A stretch of 64,000 bases of DNA, taken from Phytopseudomonas seleniipraecipitans. GTDB lineage: Bacteria; Pseudomonadota; Gammaproteobacteria; Pseudomonadales; Pseudomonadaceae. The DNA is taken from positions 248,001-312,000 of the forward strand of contig NZ_FNBM01000005.1 in assembly GCF_900102335.1 (NCBI RefSeq). The letters run 5' to 3'. Under the pieces are notes generated by a model, which worked only from the letters and a program-made list of their open reading frames with translations, was not told where the DNA came from and did no database searches. The first letter of the stretch is position 1, and each line of letters begins with the position of its first letter. The position numbers and the translations under genes were made by a program. Of the stretch, positions 21,966 through 33,382 are shown in pieces.

Positions 21966-22670
21966 ATGATTGTTAGACGGCTTCCTCTCACGCTTCTCCT
22001 GGCTGGTCTGCTGACGCTGACCGGCTGTTCGCATTTCATGCCCGTGTCGCTCTACCAGTTGGACGGCGGCCCTAGCGCCACTAAAACCGCTGACAAGGAC
22101 GGCATGAGCGTACTGTTGGGCCCCATTACCGTTGCCGACTACCTGCAACGTGAATCCCTGCTGCAGCGCCAGGAAGACGGTAGCCTGAGCGCCGCCGGTA
22201 ATGCTCGCTGGGCAGGCAGCCTGGCGACCGACCTGGACCGCCAGGTGCTTCGTCAGTTGTCGAGCCGGATCAACAGCCAACGGCTGGTGCTGGCATCCGA
22301 CAACCCCAGCTTCAAGGCTCAGGTGCAAGTGCTGCTGTCCGTGACTCGTCTCGACTCCGGCCCTCGCCAGCCTGCGGTGCTGGAGGCGCAATGGCGTCTG
22401 GTGGGGCGCGACGGGCAACTGCTCGACACCCGCCTGGTGCGCCTGGAAGAGAAACACCAGGGCGCCGTCGCCGATCAGGTGCGGGCGCAGAGCGTGGTGG
22501 TACAGGAGCTTGTCGAACAGTTGGCGACCGCCGTGAAGGCGCACGCCAATACGCCAATCGCAGCCGAGGAGCCGCGCCGAAAGGCGCCGACTCCTGCCGC
22601 GCGTCAGGAACCACCGAGAATGCCGGTGGCGGAGCCGATCCGTATCGATGCGGAAGTGTTTCGTTTCTAA
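21966..22670 (+). CDS. PqiC-family (ABC-type transport auxiliary) lipoprotein
   Basis: An outer-membrane-type lipoprotein of 234 residues. The signal peptide ends in the lipobox LTGC (Cys21). The mature part reads SLYQLDGG, LLGPITVADYLQR, WAGSLATDLDRQVLRQLSSRI and RLDSGPRQPAVLEAQWRLVG, the pattern of PqiC/YmbA (DUF330) lipoproteins that accompany MCE lipid-transport systems. No pqiAB or mla genes lie beside it, so this is an orphan copy. The Ala/Pro-rich tail from about residue 190 may be a spacer. A TTG lies one codon upstream of the chosen ATG. Confidence 0.8.
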   Translation: MIVRRLPLTLLLAGLLTLTGCSHFMPVSLYQLDGGPSATKTADKDGMSVLLGPITVADYLQRESLLQRQEDGSLSAAGNARWAGSLATDLDRQVLRQLSSRINSQRLVLASDNPSFKAQVQVLLSVTRLDSGPRQPAVLEAQWRLVGRDGQLLDTRLVRLEEKHQGAVADQVRAQSVVVQELVEQLATAVKAHANTPIAAEEPRRKAPTPAARQEPPRMPVAEPIRIDAEVFRF

Positions 22671-22678
22671 GCGCTGAG

Positions 22679-22707
22679 GAGTGAGTCAGCAGTTGCCTGG
22701 CTCACTC
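22679..22707. terminator. Hairpin at the convergent end of the PqiC-like and LysR genes
   Basis: GAGTGAG (22679-22685) pairs with CTCACTC (22701-22707). The hairpin includes the stop codon of the LysR gene. No long T-run follows, so efficiency as a terminator is uncertain. Confidence 0.35.
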
Positions 22708-23627
22708 GTGGTTTCGACCCTTTGATAGCCCTCCAGCACGCCGGCCGTGCGTAGTGCCTCATCGAGGAATACGGTCACGGCTGGATGTTTGCGCTCGCCC
22801 TTGCGATAAGCCAGGAAAATCTTCCGCTGAATGGCCGGAGCCAGCCGCACCGCGGTGACATTGTCGACGGGGCGCACCAGGCGCAGCCCCGAGACCACCG
22901 AGATCGAATTGCCAGAGGCGACCATCGCCGCGACCATTTCGAAGCCGGCACAGTGCGCGTTGATGCGCGGCACGAAGCCGGAGCGCCGACACAGGTTGCC
23001 GATGAACTCGCCAAACGAGCTGTTGGTGGAATCCAGCGCCCAGGCCTCGTCCTGCAGGTCGGCGATGGTCAGGGTGCTACGCGACGCCAGCGGGTGGTTT
23101 GTCGGTAACAGCACATGCAGGCGATCCTCGGTGAGCGGGATCAGCTCGTAGTGTTCCTGACGCGACTTCACCGCCCCCGCCAGGTCGTCGACCACCGCCA
23201 CATCGATCTGCCAGGCGCTCAGGGCGCTGAGGCTTTCCTGCGGCTCGAGGTCTGCCACGATCACCTCCAGGCGCGGATAGATCGCGCGCAGGTTGCGCAC
23301 GATGGGTGCCACCAGCGCCACGGCGATCGAGGGAAATGCCGCGACCCGCAGTTCCCCGGCAATTTCGCTGCGCATTTGTGCCAGCTCCGAGCGGGCTTCA
23401 TCGAGAATTACCAGGATGCGTTCGACATGCGCCACCAACCGCCCGCCTGCTGGCGTCAGTACCACGCCGCGGCCGCGCCGCTCGATCAGCGCTACGTCTG
23501 TCTCGCGCTCCAATTGCGCGATCTGCTGGGAGACCGCTGATGGCGTGAGGTGCAGAAACTCGGCGGTAGCTGCCATGGTGCCGCAGCGTGCCAGTTCTCG
23601 AAGCGTACGTAAGCGAATGAGATCCAC
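22686..23627 (-). CDS. LysR-family transcriptional regulator next to sdaA
   Basis: A 313-residue regulator. The N-terminal helix-turn-helix reads LRTLRELARCGTMAATAEFLHLTPSAVSQQIAQLE (about residues 5-40) and is followed by the LysR effector-binding domain (LRVAAFPSIAVALVAPIV, DVAVVDDLAG, VSGLRLVRPV). It is divergent from sdaA with a 143-bp shared region containing a TTAG-N5-CTAA palindrome of LysR-box type. That makes it a candidate regulator of serine degradation, which is inference from context only. Confidence 0.92.
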   Translation of the reverse strand: MDLIRLRTLRELARCGTMAATAEFLHLTPSAVSQQIAQLERETDVALIERRGRGVVLTPAGGRLVAHVERILVILDEARSELAQMRSEIAGELRVAAFPSIAVALVAPIVRNLRAIYPRLEVIVADLEPQESLSALSAWQIDVAVVDDLAGAVKSRQEHYELIPLTEDRLHVLLPTNHPLASRSTLTIADLQDEAWALDSTNSSFGEFIGNLCRRSGFVPRINAHCAGFEMVAAMVASGNSISVVSGLRLVRPVDNVTAVRLAPAIQRKIFLAYRKGERKHPAVTVFLDEALRTAGVLEGYQRVETTSEPGNC

Positions 23628-23645
23628 GATGGCCTGCTTTAACGG

Positions 23646-23658
23646 TTAGTTCTGCTAA
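23646..23658. promoter_or_regulatory. Candidate LysR binding palindrome
   Basis: TTAG (23646-23649), five bases, CTAA (23655-23658) forms a perfect inverted repeat with the general T-N11-A layout of LysR sites. It lies 19 bp upstream of the LysR start, in the divergent LysR/sdaA region, next to an AT-rich stretch that may hold promoters. Confidence 0.4.
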
Positions 23659-23770
23659 TCAATATAGTAAGGATAAATCAGTATACATAACGGAAAAGGC
23701 GTCTTAGTTTCGTGGTACCGATGGTGCGTAACCGGGCACTGTCTTCACCCCAATAAAAGAAATCATCGCC

Positions 23771-25159
<1,389 letters not shown>

Positions 25160-25184
25160 TCCGTTCGCTTACCTGAACACGCCA

Positions 25185-25211
25185 GTGGCACGGTCCGGCG
25201 GGCCGTGCCAC
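25185..25211 (+). terminator. Hairpin after sdaA
   Basis: A perfect 9-bp stem (GTGGCACGG, 25185-25193, with 25203-25211) and a 9-base loop lie 25 bp after the sdaA stop. There is no direct T-run, only CTTTT about 10 bases later, so it is a possible terminator. Confidence 0.45.
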
Positions 25212-25300
25212 GTCTGCAAGCTTTTACAACAATAACAAGCGAGACCTCCCCGTATGACCCCCAATACCACTTGAGTGGCGCTGATCCTGCCTGCCTCCCT

Positions 25301-25306
25301 TATAAT
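25301..25306 (+). promoter_or_regulatory. Possible -10 element (TATAAT) upstream of sstT
   Basis: A perfect TATAAT is found 105 bp before the sstT start, a rare match in this GC-rich region. The best -35 candidate, TTGAGT at 25271, is 24 bp away, which is too far for a standard sigma-70 promoter. The call therefore rests on the -10 only. Confidence 0.35.
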
Positions 25307-25411
25307 CGACGGCTGTCGTGGTGGTGACCTGCCCGGTTTGGCCTGGCTCACGCCCTGCCTCACCTGTCCCCTCATGCCGTCAAGCCTAGAATCCTGGACA
25401 GCGTCTATTAC

Positions 25412-26674
25412 ATGAATACTCTAAAACGCATTGCTTCCGCCTATTCCAATACCAGCCTGGTGCTGCGCATCTTCATCGGCCTGGTGCTGGGCATCCTGCT
25501 CGCCTATTTCGCACCTGCAGCCGCCGTCAAGGTGGGCCTGCTAGGTGAACTCTTCGTGCTGGCCCTGAAAGCTGTGGCGCCAGTGCTGGTGCTGGTACTG
25601 GTGACCTCTTCGCTGGCGGCTCATCAGAGCGGGCAGCCTACTCACGTGCGTCCCGTGCTGGTGATGTACCTGATCAGTACCTTCAGTGCCGCTGCCCTGG
25701 CGGTGTGCGCCAGCTTCCTGTTCCCCACCACGCTGGCGCTGGACATCAGCTCGGCCGAAGGCAACCCGCCGAGTAGCATCATCGAGGTGCTGCACAACCT
25801 GTTGATCAGCATCTTCGTCGGTCCAATCCAGGCGCTCAACACCTCCAACTACATCGCCATTCTGGCCTGGGCAATCGCGTTGGGTCTGTTTCTGCGCCAT
25901 GCTGCACCGACGACCCGAGTATTTCTCGCCGATATGTCCGATGCCTTTACGCGCATCGTGCGTTTCGTCATCGAGCAAGCACCGATCGGTATCTTCGGTC
26001 TGGTCGCCAGCACCCTGGCAGTGTCCGGCTTCGAGGCGCTGTATGGTTATGCGCGTCTGCTGATGGTGATGGTCGGCTGCATGCTGGTGGTGGCATTGCT
26101 GGTCAACCCGCTGCTCGCCTTCCTCCGGATGCGCCGCAATCCCTATCCGCTGTTGTTTACAGCCCTGCGCGAAAGCGCGTTGACCGCCTTCTTCACGCGC
26201 AGCTCGGCCGCCAACATTCCGGTCAACCTGCGCCTGTGCGAAAAGCTCAAGCTGAACAAGGACACCTACTCGATCACCATTCCGCTGGGCGCCACCATCA
26301 ACATGGCGGGCGCGGCCATCACCGTATCCGTGATGGCGCTGGCCACCACCCACACCCTGGGTATCACCGTTGACCTGCCGACCGCATTGCTGCTGTGCAT
26401 CGTGTCGTCCCTGGCAGCGGCCGGGGTTTCTGGCGTGGCCGGTGGCTCGTTGTTGCTGATTCCGATGGCGACCAGCCTGTTCGGCGTGGATACCGAAATC
26501 GCCATGCAGGTGGTGGCCATCGGTTTCATCATCGGTGTGGTGCAGGATTCCTTCGAGACAGCCCTGAACTCGCACACCGACGTGGTATTCACCGCCGCGG
26601 CGTCGTACGGCAGTGAGCATCCGGTGGCGACAGAACAAGCGGTTCGCTCGGGACCTCAAGCGTCACGCGAATAA
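25412..26674 (+). CDS. sstT: Serine/threonine:sodium symporter SstT
   Basis: Inner-membrane DAACS-family symporter importing L-serine and L-threonine with Na+. The 420 residues are mostly hydrophobic, with about eight helices and two hairpin loops. The start [19 protein letters not shown], the serine-rich hairpin [13 protein letters not shown] and the [14 protein letters not shown] motif are typical of SstT. The position after sdaA suggests that serine import and deamination are used together. A strong terminator follows. Confidence 0.94.
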   Translation: MNTLKRIASAYSNTSLVLRIFIGLVLGILLAYFAPAAAVKVGLLGELFVLALKAVAPVLVLVLVTSSLAAHQSGQPTHVRPVLVMYLISTFSAAALAVCASFLFPTTLALDISSAEGNPPSSIIEVLHNLLISIFVGPIQALNTSNYIAILAWAIALGLFLRHAAPTTRVFLADMSDAFTRIVRFVIEQAPIGIFGLVASTLAVSGFEALYGYARLLMVMVGCMLVVALLVNPLLAFLRMRRNPYPLLFTALRESALTAFFTRSSAANIPVNLRLCEKLKLNKDTYSITIPLGATINMAGAAITVSVMALATTHTLGITVDLPTALLLCIVSSLAAAGVSGVAGGSLLLIPMATSLFGVDTEIAMQVVAIGFIIGVVQDSFETALNSHTDVVFTAAASYGSEHPVATEQAVRSGPQASRE

Positions 26675-26688
26675 TTTCGCCGATGCTG

Positions 26689-26718
26689 AAAAAAACGCGC
26701 CTTCGGGCGCGTTTTTTT
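26689..26718 (+). terminator. Rho-independent terminator of sstT
   Basis: A 13-bp perfect stem made of an A-run, CGCGCC, a TTCG tetraloop, GGCGCG and a seven-T run, starting 14 bp after the sstT stop. The A-run on the 5' side makes it able to work on both strands, so it could also end the convergent gene at 26791. Confidence 0.95.
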
Positions 26719-26790
26719 ATACCTGTCTTCCTGTGGCTGGGCGGGGCGAGATCAGCAATTGCGCCCCGAGGCTTTGCAGGCGGCTCGACG

Positions 26791-27975
26791 CTACACGTAT
26801 TGGGCTGCCGCGTAGCCCGACGCCCAGGCCCACTGGAAGTTGAAGCCGCCCAGGTGCCCGGTGACGTCCAGCACTTCACCGACGAAATACAGCCCCGGCG
26901 ATTTCAGCGACTCCATGGTCTTGGACGACACCTCGTTGGTATCGATACCGCCCAGCGTCACTTCCGCCGTCCGGTAGCCCTCGGTGCCGGCGGGTACCAG
27001 CTGCCAGTCGGCCAGGCGTTCAGCAACGGCTTTAAGCTCTGCCGGGGTGTATTGCTTCATCGGTTTGGAAGCGAACCAGTGCTCGGCCAGCAGGCCGGCC
27101 ATCTTCTTGGTGAACAGCTCGCCGAGCAGCGTTTTCAACTCGCTGTTGGGGCGCTCGCGTTGCTGTTCCTGCAGCCACTCGGGCAGGTCGATATGCGGCA
27201 GCAGGTCGATGCTCACGGTATCGCCAGGTTGCCAGTAGGAAGATATCTGCAGGATTGCCGGGCCACTGAGGCCGCGGTGGGTGAACAGGATGTTTTCGAC
27301 GAAGCTCTGGCCGTTGCAGCTCACCCGGCAGTCCTCCACCGACGTGCCTGATAGTTCCGTGCACAAGGTCTTCAGTTGTGGGTCGGTCAGCGTGAAGGGC
27401 ACCAACCCCGCGCGTGTCGGTAACAACGTATGGCCGAACTGGCGCGCGATCTGGTAACCGAAGCCGGTCGCGCCGAGGGTCGGAATAGACAGCCCGCCAG
27501 TGGCGATCACCAGTGATTCACAGCTCACCGGACCCAGGCTGGTGTTCAGTCGATAACCCTTTTCACTGCGTTCGATGGTGTTTACCGAGGTGTCGAGGCG
27601 GAGGTCGACGCCGATCTGCTCGCATTCGTCCAGCAGCAGGCCGAGGATGTCGCTGGACTTGTGGTCGCAGAACAGCTGGCCGAGCTTTTTCTCGTGGTAG
27701 GGCACACCATGCTTGGCGACCAGGGCGATGAAGTCCCACTGTGTGAAGCGCGCCAGCGCGGATTTGCAGAAGTGCAGGTTGTTCGAGAGAAAATTGCCGG
27801 GCTCGCAATACAGGTTGGTGAAATTGCAGCGCCCGCCACCGGACATGAGGATCTTCTTGCCCGCCTTGTTGGCGTGGTCGAGCAGCAGTACGCTGCGGCC
27901 ACGCGCGGCGGCGCTCATGGCGCACATCAAGCCGGCTGCGCCTGCGCCGATGATGACGACCTGGGATGAAAGCAC
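26791..27975 (-). CDS. NAD(P)/FAD-dependent oxidoreductase, YhiN/BaiN-like
   Basis: A flavoprotein of the HI0933/TIGR00275 family, 394 residues from the chosen start. The FAD-binding signature VVIIGAGAAGLMCAMSAAARG lies at residues ~6-26, followed by the family hallmark KKILMSGGGRCNFTN. The C-terminal block TAEVTLGGIDTNEVSSKTMES and GLYFVGEVLDVTGHLGGFNFQWAWASG closes the FAD site. The GTG at 27975 has GAGGA upstream; an ATG at 28008 and a start at 28080 are also in frame. The enzymatic role is unsettled across the family. Confidence 0.88.
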   Translation of the reverse strand: MLSSQVVIIGAGAAGLMCAMSAAARGRSVLLLDHANKAGKKILMSGGGRCNFTNLYCEPGNFLSNNLHFCKSALARFTQWDFIALVAKHGVPYHEKKLGQLFCDHKSSDILGLLLDECEQIGVDLRLDTSVNTIERSEKGYRLNTSLGPVSCESLVIATGGLSIPTLGATGFGYQIARQFGHTLLPTRAGLVPFTLTDPQLKTLCTELSGTSVEDCRVSCNGQSFVENILFTHRGLSGPAILQISSYWQPGDTVSIDLLPHIDLPEWLQEQQRERPNSELKTLLGELFTKKMAGLLAEHWFASKPMKQYTPAELKAVAERLADWQLVPAGTEGYRTAEVTLGGIDTNEVSSKTMESLKSPGLYFVGEVLDVTGHLGGFNFQWAWASGYAAAQYV

Positions 27976-28285
27976 GGAATGTCCTCGCAGATGCTGGGCG
28001 CCAGACATTACTGCGGGCTGGCGCGAAACGACGCAGTTTACCTGAAGGCGGGTGCGGCTCGCGTGGCGGTGCCACCGCAATCTTTTCGACGCCAGTGCTG
28101 AGGGTTCGTGATTATGCCAGGGCGGGTATTTTGTGAACTGGCCTTGTCGGGGCAGGTCTAGCCATTATTCTCAATCAATGCCGAATATGGCGATTCGCTA
28201 GTAATGGATTTGCCGCTATGGTGTGTGTCTGCCAGACGCTGTCTGCGCAGCAGCTTTCCTTCCTGCTTGTCGAGGCCTGTCATCG
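27976..28285. other. 310-bp divergent intergenic region
   Basis: No gene is evident. A possible sigma-70 promoter for the plus-strand gene is TTGTCG (28144-28149), a 16-bp spacer and TATTCT (28166-28171). Nothing else stands out. Confidence 0.4.
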
Positions 28286-29026
28286 TTGAAAAGCTGGCCA
28301 GCATGTTGCTTTTTCCTGCTGTTATTGGCTTGCGGCGCTGAAGCCGACGGCACCCAACCCCTGCGTCTTGTCGCCGATAGCTGGCCGCCGTTCACCGACA
28401 AACGGCTCCCGGGCAATGGTGCGGCGGTTGAACTGGTGGCGACGGCGTTGAGCCGAGCCGGCTATCCCAGCGAGTACCACGAGGTGCCGTGGAATCGCGC
28501 GATCCTCGGTCTGCGCAGGGCTAACTACGATGTGCTGGTGGATTCCTGGTTCAGTGACGAGCGCTCCGAATGGGGCCACTACTCGCAGCCATACCTGATC
28601 AATCGAATCCGGCTGGTGCAGCGCAAGGGCGCCGACTTCACCTTCACCCAACTGTCCGATCTGTATCCCTACCGCATTGCCGTCATGCGTGGCTATGCCT
28701 ATTCCGGTGCCTTCAACGCCGACAAGAATCTGCAGACGATTGCGGTCAGCAGTTTCGAAAGTGCCGCGCACATGTTGCAGCTTGGCCGTGTGGATCTGGC
28801 TGTGGAGGATGAATACGTTGCCCGGTTTCAATTCAGCGAGCAGCTCAAGGATATTGCCGACCAGCTGGAATTTCTGCCGGTGCCGCTGAGCGAGAATGAG
28901 CTGCACATCCTTATCCGCCTCAGCCACGGCCAGCATGCCGAGATTGCCAAGCGCTTCGATGCGGCGATCGCGGCCATGCGCGCCGATGGCAGCTATGCGG
29001 CGATCATGGCGCGTCACGGTCTTTGA
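28286..29026 (+). CDS. Periplasmic amino-acid-type substrate-binding protein (SBP_bac_3)
   Basis: A 246-residue exported protein. A hydrophobic signal (CCFFLLLLACGAEA) is followed by a type II binding-protein domain: LRLVADSWPPFTDK, GAAVELVATALSRAGY, WNRAILGLRRANYDVLVDSWFSDER, YPYRIAVMRGYAYS and a C-terminal FDAAIAAMRADGSYAAIMARHG. LLACG could be read as a lipobox, but the position is not ideal. The start is uncertain: a TTG at 28286 puts the signal peptide at the N-terminus, while a GTG at 28223 would add 21 residues. No permease genes are adjacent, so it is an orphan; such proteins in Pseudomonas may feed sensory systems. The diguanylate cyclase gene converges on it from downstream. Confidence 0.8.
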   Translation: MKSWPACCFFLLLLACGAEADGTQPLRLVADSWPPFTDKRLPGNGAAVELVATALSRAGYPSEYHEVPWNRAILGLRRANYDVLVDSWFSDERSEWGHYSQPYLINRIRLVQRKGADFTFTQLSDLYPYRIAVMRGYAYSGAFNADKNLQTIAVSSFESAAHMLQLGRVDLAVEDEYVARFQFSEQLKDIADQLEFLPVPLSENELHILIRLSHGQHAEIAKRFDAAIAAMRADGSYAAIMARHGL

Positions 29027-29032
29027 GAGAGG

Positions 29033-30268
29033 TCACTGCCAGAGCGTGCGGGCGCGACCCTGACGTTTGGCCTGATAAAGCTGCTGGTCGGCCAGGTGCA
29101 GCAGGCTTTCCAGGTCTTCCGGGGCGCCATGGTGGACGCCCGCGCTGAATGACAGCGGCGGCGCGCCGACGGCGTACTTGAGCTGCGCGCATTGCTCTCG
29201 CAGCCTGTCGAGTGCCTCGCTCAGTTGCTCGGCATTCTGCTGGCTGACCATGGCGAACTCTTCACCACCGAGACGCCCGAGCAGGGCATCCGGGAATGCC
29301 GCACTGAGCGCGCGGGTAAAGGCGATCAACGCTGCATCGCCAGTGGCGTGACCATGCTCATCGTTGATCTGCTTGAAGAGGTCCAAGTCGAGCATCGCCA
29401 CGCTCAGTTCATAGCCACTGCGCTGTGCCAACTGGAACTGTTGGAGGCCTTGCTCGTAGAACGCGCGGCGGTTGTTCAGCCCGGTCAGCGCATCGAACTG
29501 CGCAGCCTGTTTCAGCGCGCGCATCAGGTCGCGGCGCTCCAGGGTCGAGATCACCCGGCAGTTCAGCTCTTCCGGGCAGAAGGGTTTGCGCAGGAAGTCA
29601 TCGGCGCCGTGCTTGATGAACATCGCGCTCAGCGAGCCTTTGGTATCGGCGGACAGCCCGAGGATGACCAGCTCATTGCGCTTCATCTTCTGGCGCAGCA
29701 GCTTGACCAATTCGAAGCCGCTGATGCCGGGCATACTGTGATCGACCACCAGCATGTCGATGTCCGGCTGGGCCTGGAGAATGCGCAGGGCTTGCTCGCC
29801 ATCGCTGGCCTCGAGAATCTGGTAGCGATGGGGTGCCAGTACGTGGCGAATGAAATGCCGCGTGGCTTCCGAATCCTCGGCAACCAGAATCTTTACCTGG
29901 CTGTTGCTTTGCAGGCGATGCAGCAGGCGGAAGGCATATTCGTAGGAGTGCTGGCTTTCCTTGAGCACGTAATCGACTACGCCCTTGAACAACAGCTCGT
30001 CGCGCCGCCGTTCGTTGTACGAGCCGCTGAGCACGATGCACGGCAGGGCGTAACGCATCACCAGATCGACGCTTTCGCCATCCGGCGCATCGGGCAGGTG
30101 CAGGTCGACGATGGCGGCGAAGAACAGCGACGCCGAGGTGTCCAGCATCACCTCGGCTTCAGCCAGGGAGGCGCAGAACACCGGTTGCAGATCCGCTTCC
30201 TGGCGGAACAGATGGTCGAGGATTTTCAGTACCAGCGGGCTGTCTTCGATGACCAGAATATTGCGCAC
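29033..30268 (-). CDS. Diguanylate cyclase response regulator, REC-REC-GGDEF (GcbA-like)
   Basis: A 411-residue cytoplasmic signalling protein. REC1 (about 1-120) has the acidic pocket IEDS and phospho-acceptor Asp in AIVDLHLP. REC2 (about 125-245) has VAEDS and LVVDHSMPGISG. The GGDEF domain (about 255-411) starts DALTGLNNRRAF and carries an intact active-site loop GGEEF, so it should make c-di-GMP. The RxxD inhibitory site expected five residues before GGEEF is absent (FPDA instead). Architecture and length match P. aeruginosa PA4843/GcbA, but orthology is from memory. A GTG start with AGGGGG upstream was used. No histidine kinase is adjacent. Confidence 0.9.
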   Translation of the reverse strand: MRNILVIEDSPLVLKILDHLFRQEADLQPVFCASLAEAEVMLDTSASLFFAAIVDLHLPDAPDGESVDLVMRYALPCIVLSGSYNERRRDELLFKGVVDYVLKESQHSYEYAFRLLHRLQSNSQVKILVAEDSEATRHFIRHVLAPHRYQILEASDGEQALRILQAQPDIDMLVVDHSMPGISGFELVKLLRQKMKRNELVILGLSADTKGSLSAMFIKHGADDFLRKPFCPEELNCRVISTLERRDLMRALKQAAQFDALTGLNNRRAFYEQGLQQFQLAQRSGYELSVAMLDLDLFKQINDEHGHATGDAALIAFTRALSAAFPDALLGRLGGEEFAMVSQQNAEQLSEALDRLREQCAQLKYAVGAPPLSFSAGVHHGAPEDLESLLHLADQQLYQAKRQGRARTLWQ

Positions 30269-30303
30269 GGAACCCCCTGTGCGGATCTGCAGTTACCTTG
30301 AGT

Positions 30304-31683
<1,380 letters not shown>

Positions 31684-31726
31684 GGTAAAGAGCCTAAAGC
31701 GAACAGTCGAAGGCGCCTAGTGTAGC

Positions 31727-31751
31727 AGGCGCAGTGCCGGGGCCTGCGCCT
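31727..31751. terminator. Hairpin between the mdtD-like gene and dbpA
   Basis: AGGCGCAG (31727-31734) pairs perfectly with CTGCGCCT (31744-31751). It lies 10 bp after the stop of the MFS gene in its direction of transcription. No clear U-tract follows, so it is a weak terminator candidate. Confidence 0.35.
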
Positions 31752-31761
31752 ATCGCTGTGC

Positions 31762-33177
31762 CTACTCGTCGACCTCGACCTTGACCCGCCGGGCGCTGCG
31801 GCCATCATCCGGCGACAACTGCAGGAATATCCCCGCAGCCAGGATCGTCAGCAGGCCGATGCACAGGTAGGTGGACTGGAAGGCGCTCAGCACGCCGTCG
31901 GCGGCGGCCTGATTGTCCAGGCTGAAGCCGCTCAGTAACGCGGCGCCTGTGGCGATGCCCATGCTGATCGACAGCTGCACCACCACCGACAGCAGGCCGT
32001 TGCCGCTGCTCGCTTCGCTGTCGGGCACGTCGATCAGGGTCACGGTGTTCATGGCAGTGAACTGCAGGGAGTTGAAGGCGCCGATCAGGCTCAGTTGGAT
32101 GGCCAGCTGCAGGTGCGAGGTCTGCCCGTCGACCAGTGCCATGCTGGTGATCAGCAAGCCCAGCAGCACGGTGTTGAAGGTCAGGATGCGTCGGTAGCCA
32201 AGGCGGTCGATCAGTGGTTTGGCCAGCGGCTTCATGGCCATGGCGGCGAGTGCCAGGGGGATCATGCTCATGCCGGCCTGGGCCGGTGAATAGCCCATGC
32301 CCAACTGCAGCAGCAGCGGGGTAAGAAACGGCAAGGCACCGGTGCCAAGACGCGCGAAGATATTGCCGAAGATGCCCACCGCGAAACTGCGCGTGTTGAA
32401 CAGCCGCGGCGGGAACAGCGCGTTGGCCGTACGTCCGGCGCGCAGCCAGTAGGCCGCCAGGCACGCCAGACCGCCGAGCAGCAAAAGCACCACGCGCATG
32501 TGCGGCAGGTGCAGCTCACCCAGGCCTTCCAGTGCCATGGTAATCAGCAGCATGCTGGCTCCGAACAGCAGGAAACCTGCCAGGTCGAAGCGCGTCCGCT
32601 CGCTGCCACGCAGCTCCGGCATGAAGCGATAGGCGGCCCAGCAGCCAACGGCGCCGACCGGCAGGTTGAGCAGGAAGATCCAGTGCCAGCTGGCGTACTC
32701 CACCAGCCAGCCGCCCAGGGTCGGGCCGATCAGCGGGCCGAGCAGGCCGGGCAGGGTGATGAAGCTCATGATGCGTACCAGTTCCGTGCGCGGGTAGGCG
32801 CGCAGGACCACCAGCCGCCCTACCGGCATCATCAGCGCGCCACCAAAACCCTGGATGATGCGTGCGATCACCAGCATGTTCAGCGACTGCGAGACCGCGC
32901 ACAGGAGCGAGCCGAAGCTGAACAGCAGGATAGCGCTGAAGAAGATGTGCCGGGTACCGAAGCGATCCGCCAGCCAGCCGGATGCCGGGATCAGCAATGC
33001 CACGGTGAGCATGTAGGCAATGATTACCGACTGCATGCGCAGCGGGTCTTCGGACAGGTCGGCGGCCATGCTCGGCAGGGCCGTGTTGAGGATGGTGCCG
33101 TCCAGGGTCTGCATGAAGAACGCAATGGCGACGATCCAGGGCAGCAGGCGGGCAGTACGGGCATCGAGCAGGGTCAT
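31762..33177 (-). CDS. mdtD: MFS multidrug exporter, DHA2 family, MdtD-like
   Basis: A 471-residue inner-membrane drug:H+ antiporter with about 14 hydrophobic helices. It is close to E. coli MdtD along its length. Matching stretches include IVAIAFFMQTLDGTILNTALPSMA (motif D1), ASGWLADRFGTRHIFF (motif A), GGALMMPVGRLVVLR (motif B) and PGLLGPLIGPTLGGWLVEYASWHWIF (motif C of exporters). In E. coli mdtD sits in the mdtABCD-baeSR operon; here no RND pump or baeSR is present, so regulation is probably different. It is divergent from the TorT-like gene. Confidence 0.88.
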   Translation of the reverse strand: MTLLDARTARLLPWIVAIAFFMQTLDGTILNTALPSMAADLSEDPLRMQSVIIAYMLTVALLIPASGWLADRFGTRHIFFSAILLFSFGSLLCAVSQSLNMLVIARIIQGFGGALMMPVGRLVVLRAYPRTELVRIMSFITLPGLLGPLIGPTLGGWLVEYASWHWIFLLNLPVGAVGCWAAYRFMPELRGSERTRFDLAGFLLFGASMLLITMALEGLGELHLPHMRVVLLLLGGLACLAAYWLRAGRTANALFPPRLFNTRSFAVGIFGNIFARLGTGALPFLTPLLLQLGMGYSPAQAGMSMIPLALAAMAMKPLAKPLIDRLGYRRILTFNTVLLGLLITSMALVDGQTSHLQLAIQLSLIGAFNSLQFTAMNTVTLIDVPDSEASSGNGLLSVVVQLSISMGIATGAALLSGFSLDNQAAADGVLSAFQSTYLCIGLLTILAAGIFLQLSPDDGRSARRVKVEVDE

Positions 33178-33382
33178 GGTGGTCTCACTACGGGGTCATA
33201 CGCTATCCATGCCGGTCATCGAGACATGGGTGCTAGGATGAACGGTGGCCAGCACGGCCAGTGTATCGGGCTGCGGATGGTTCGGTGCAGCCCATGTCGC
33301 CGAGGGAAATATCGCTAGGTCAGGCCAAAGGTGTTCCGGCGCTGCCGTTGCGAAGAATCAACAGACCTCAGGGAGGATTGAT

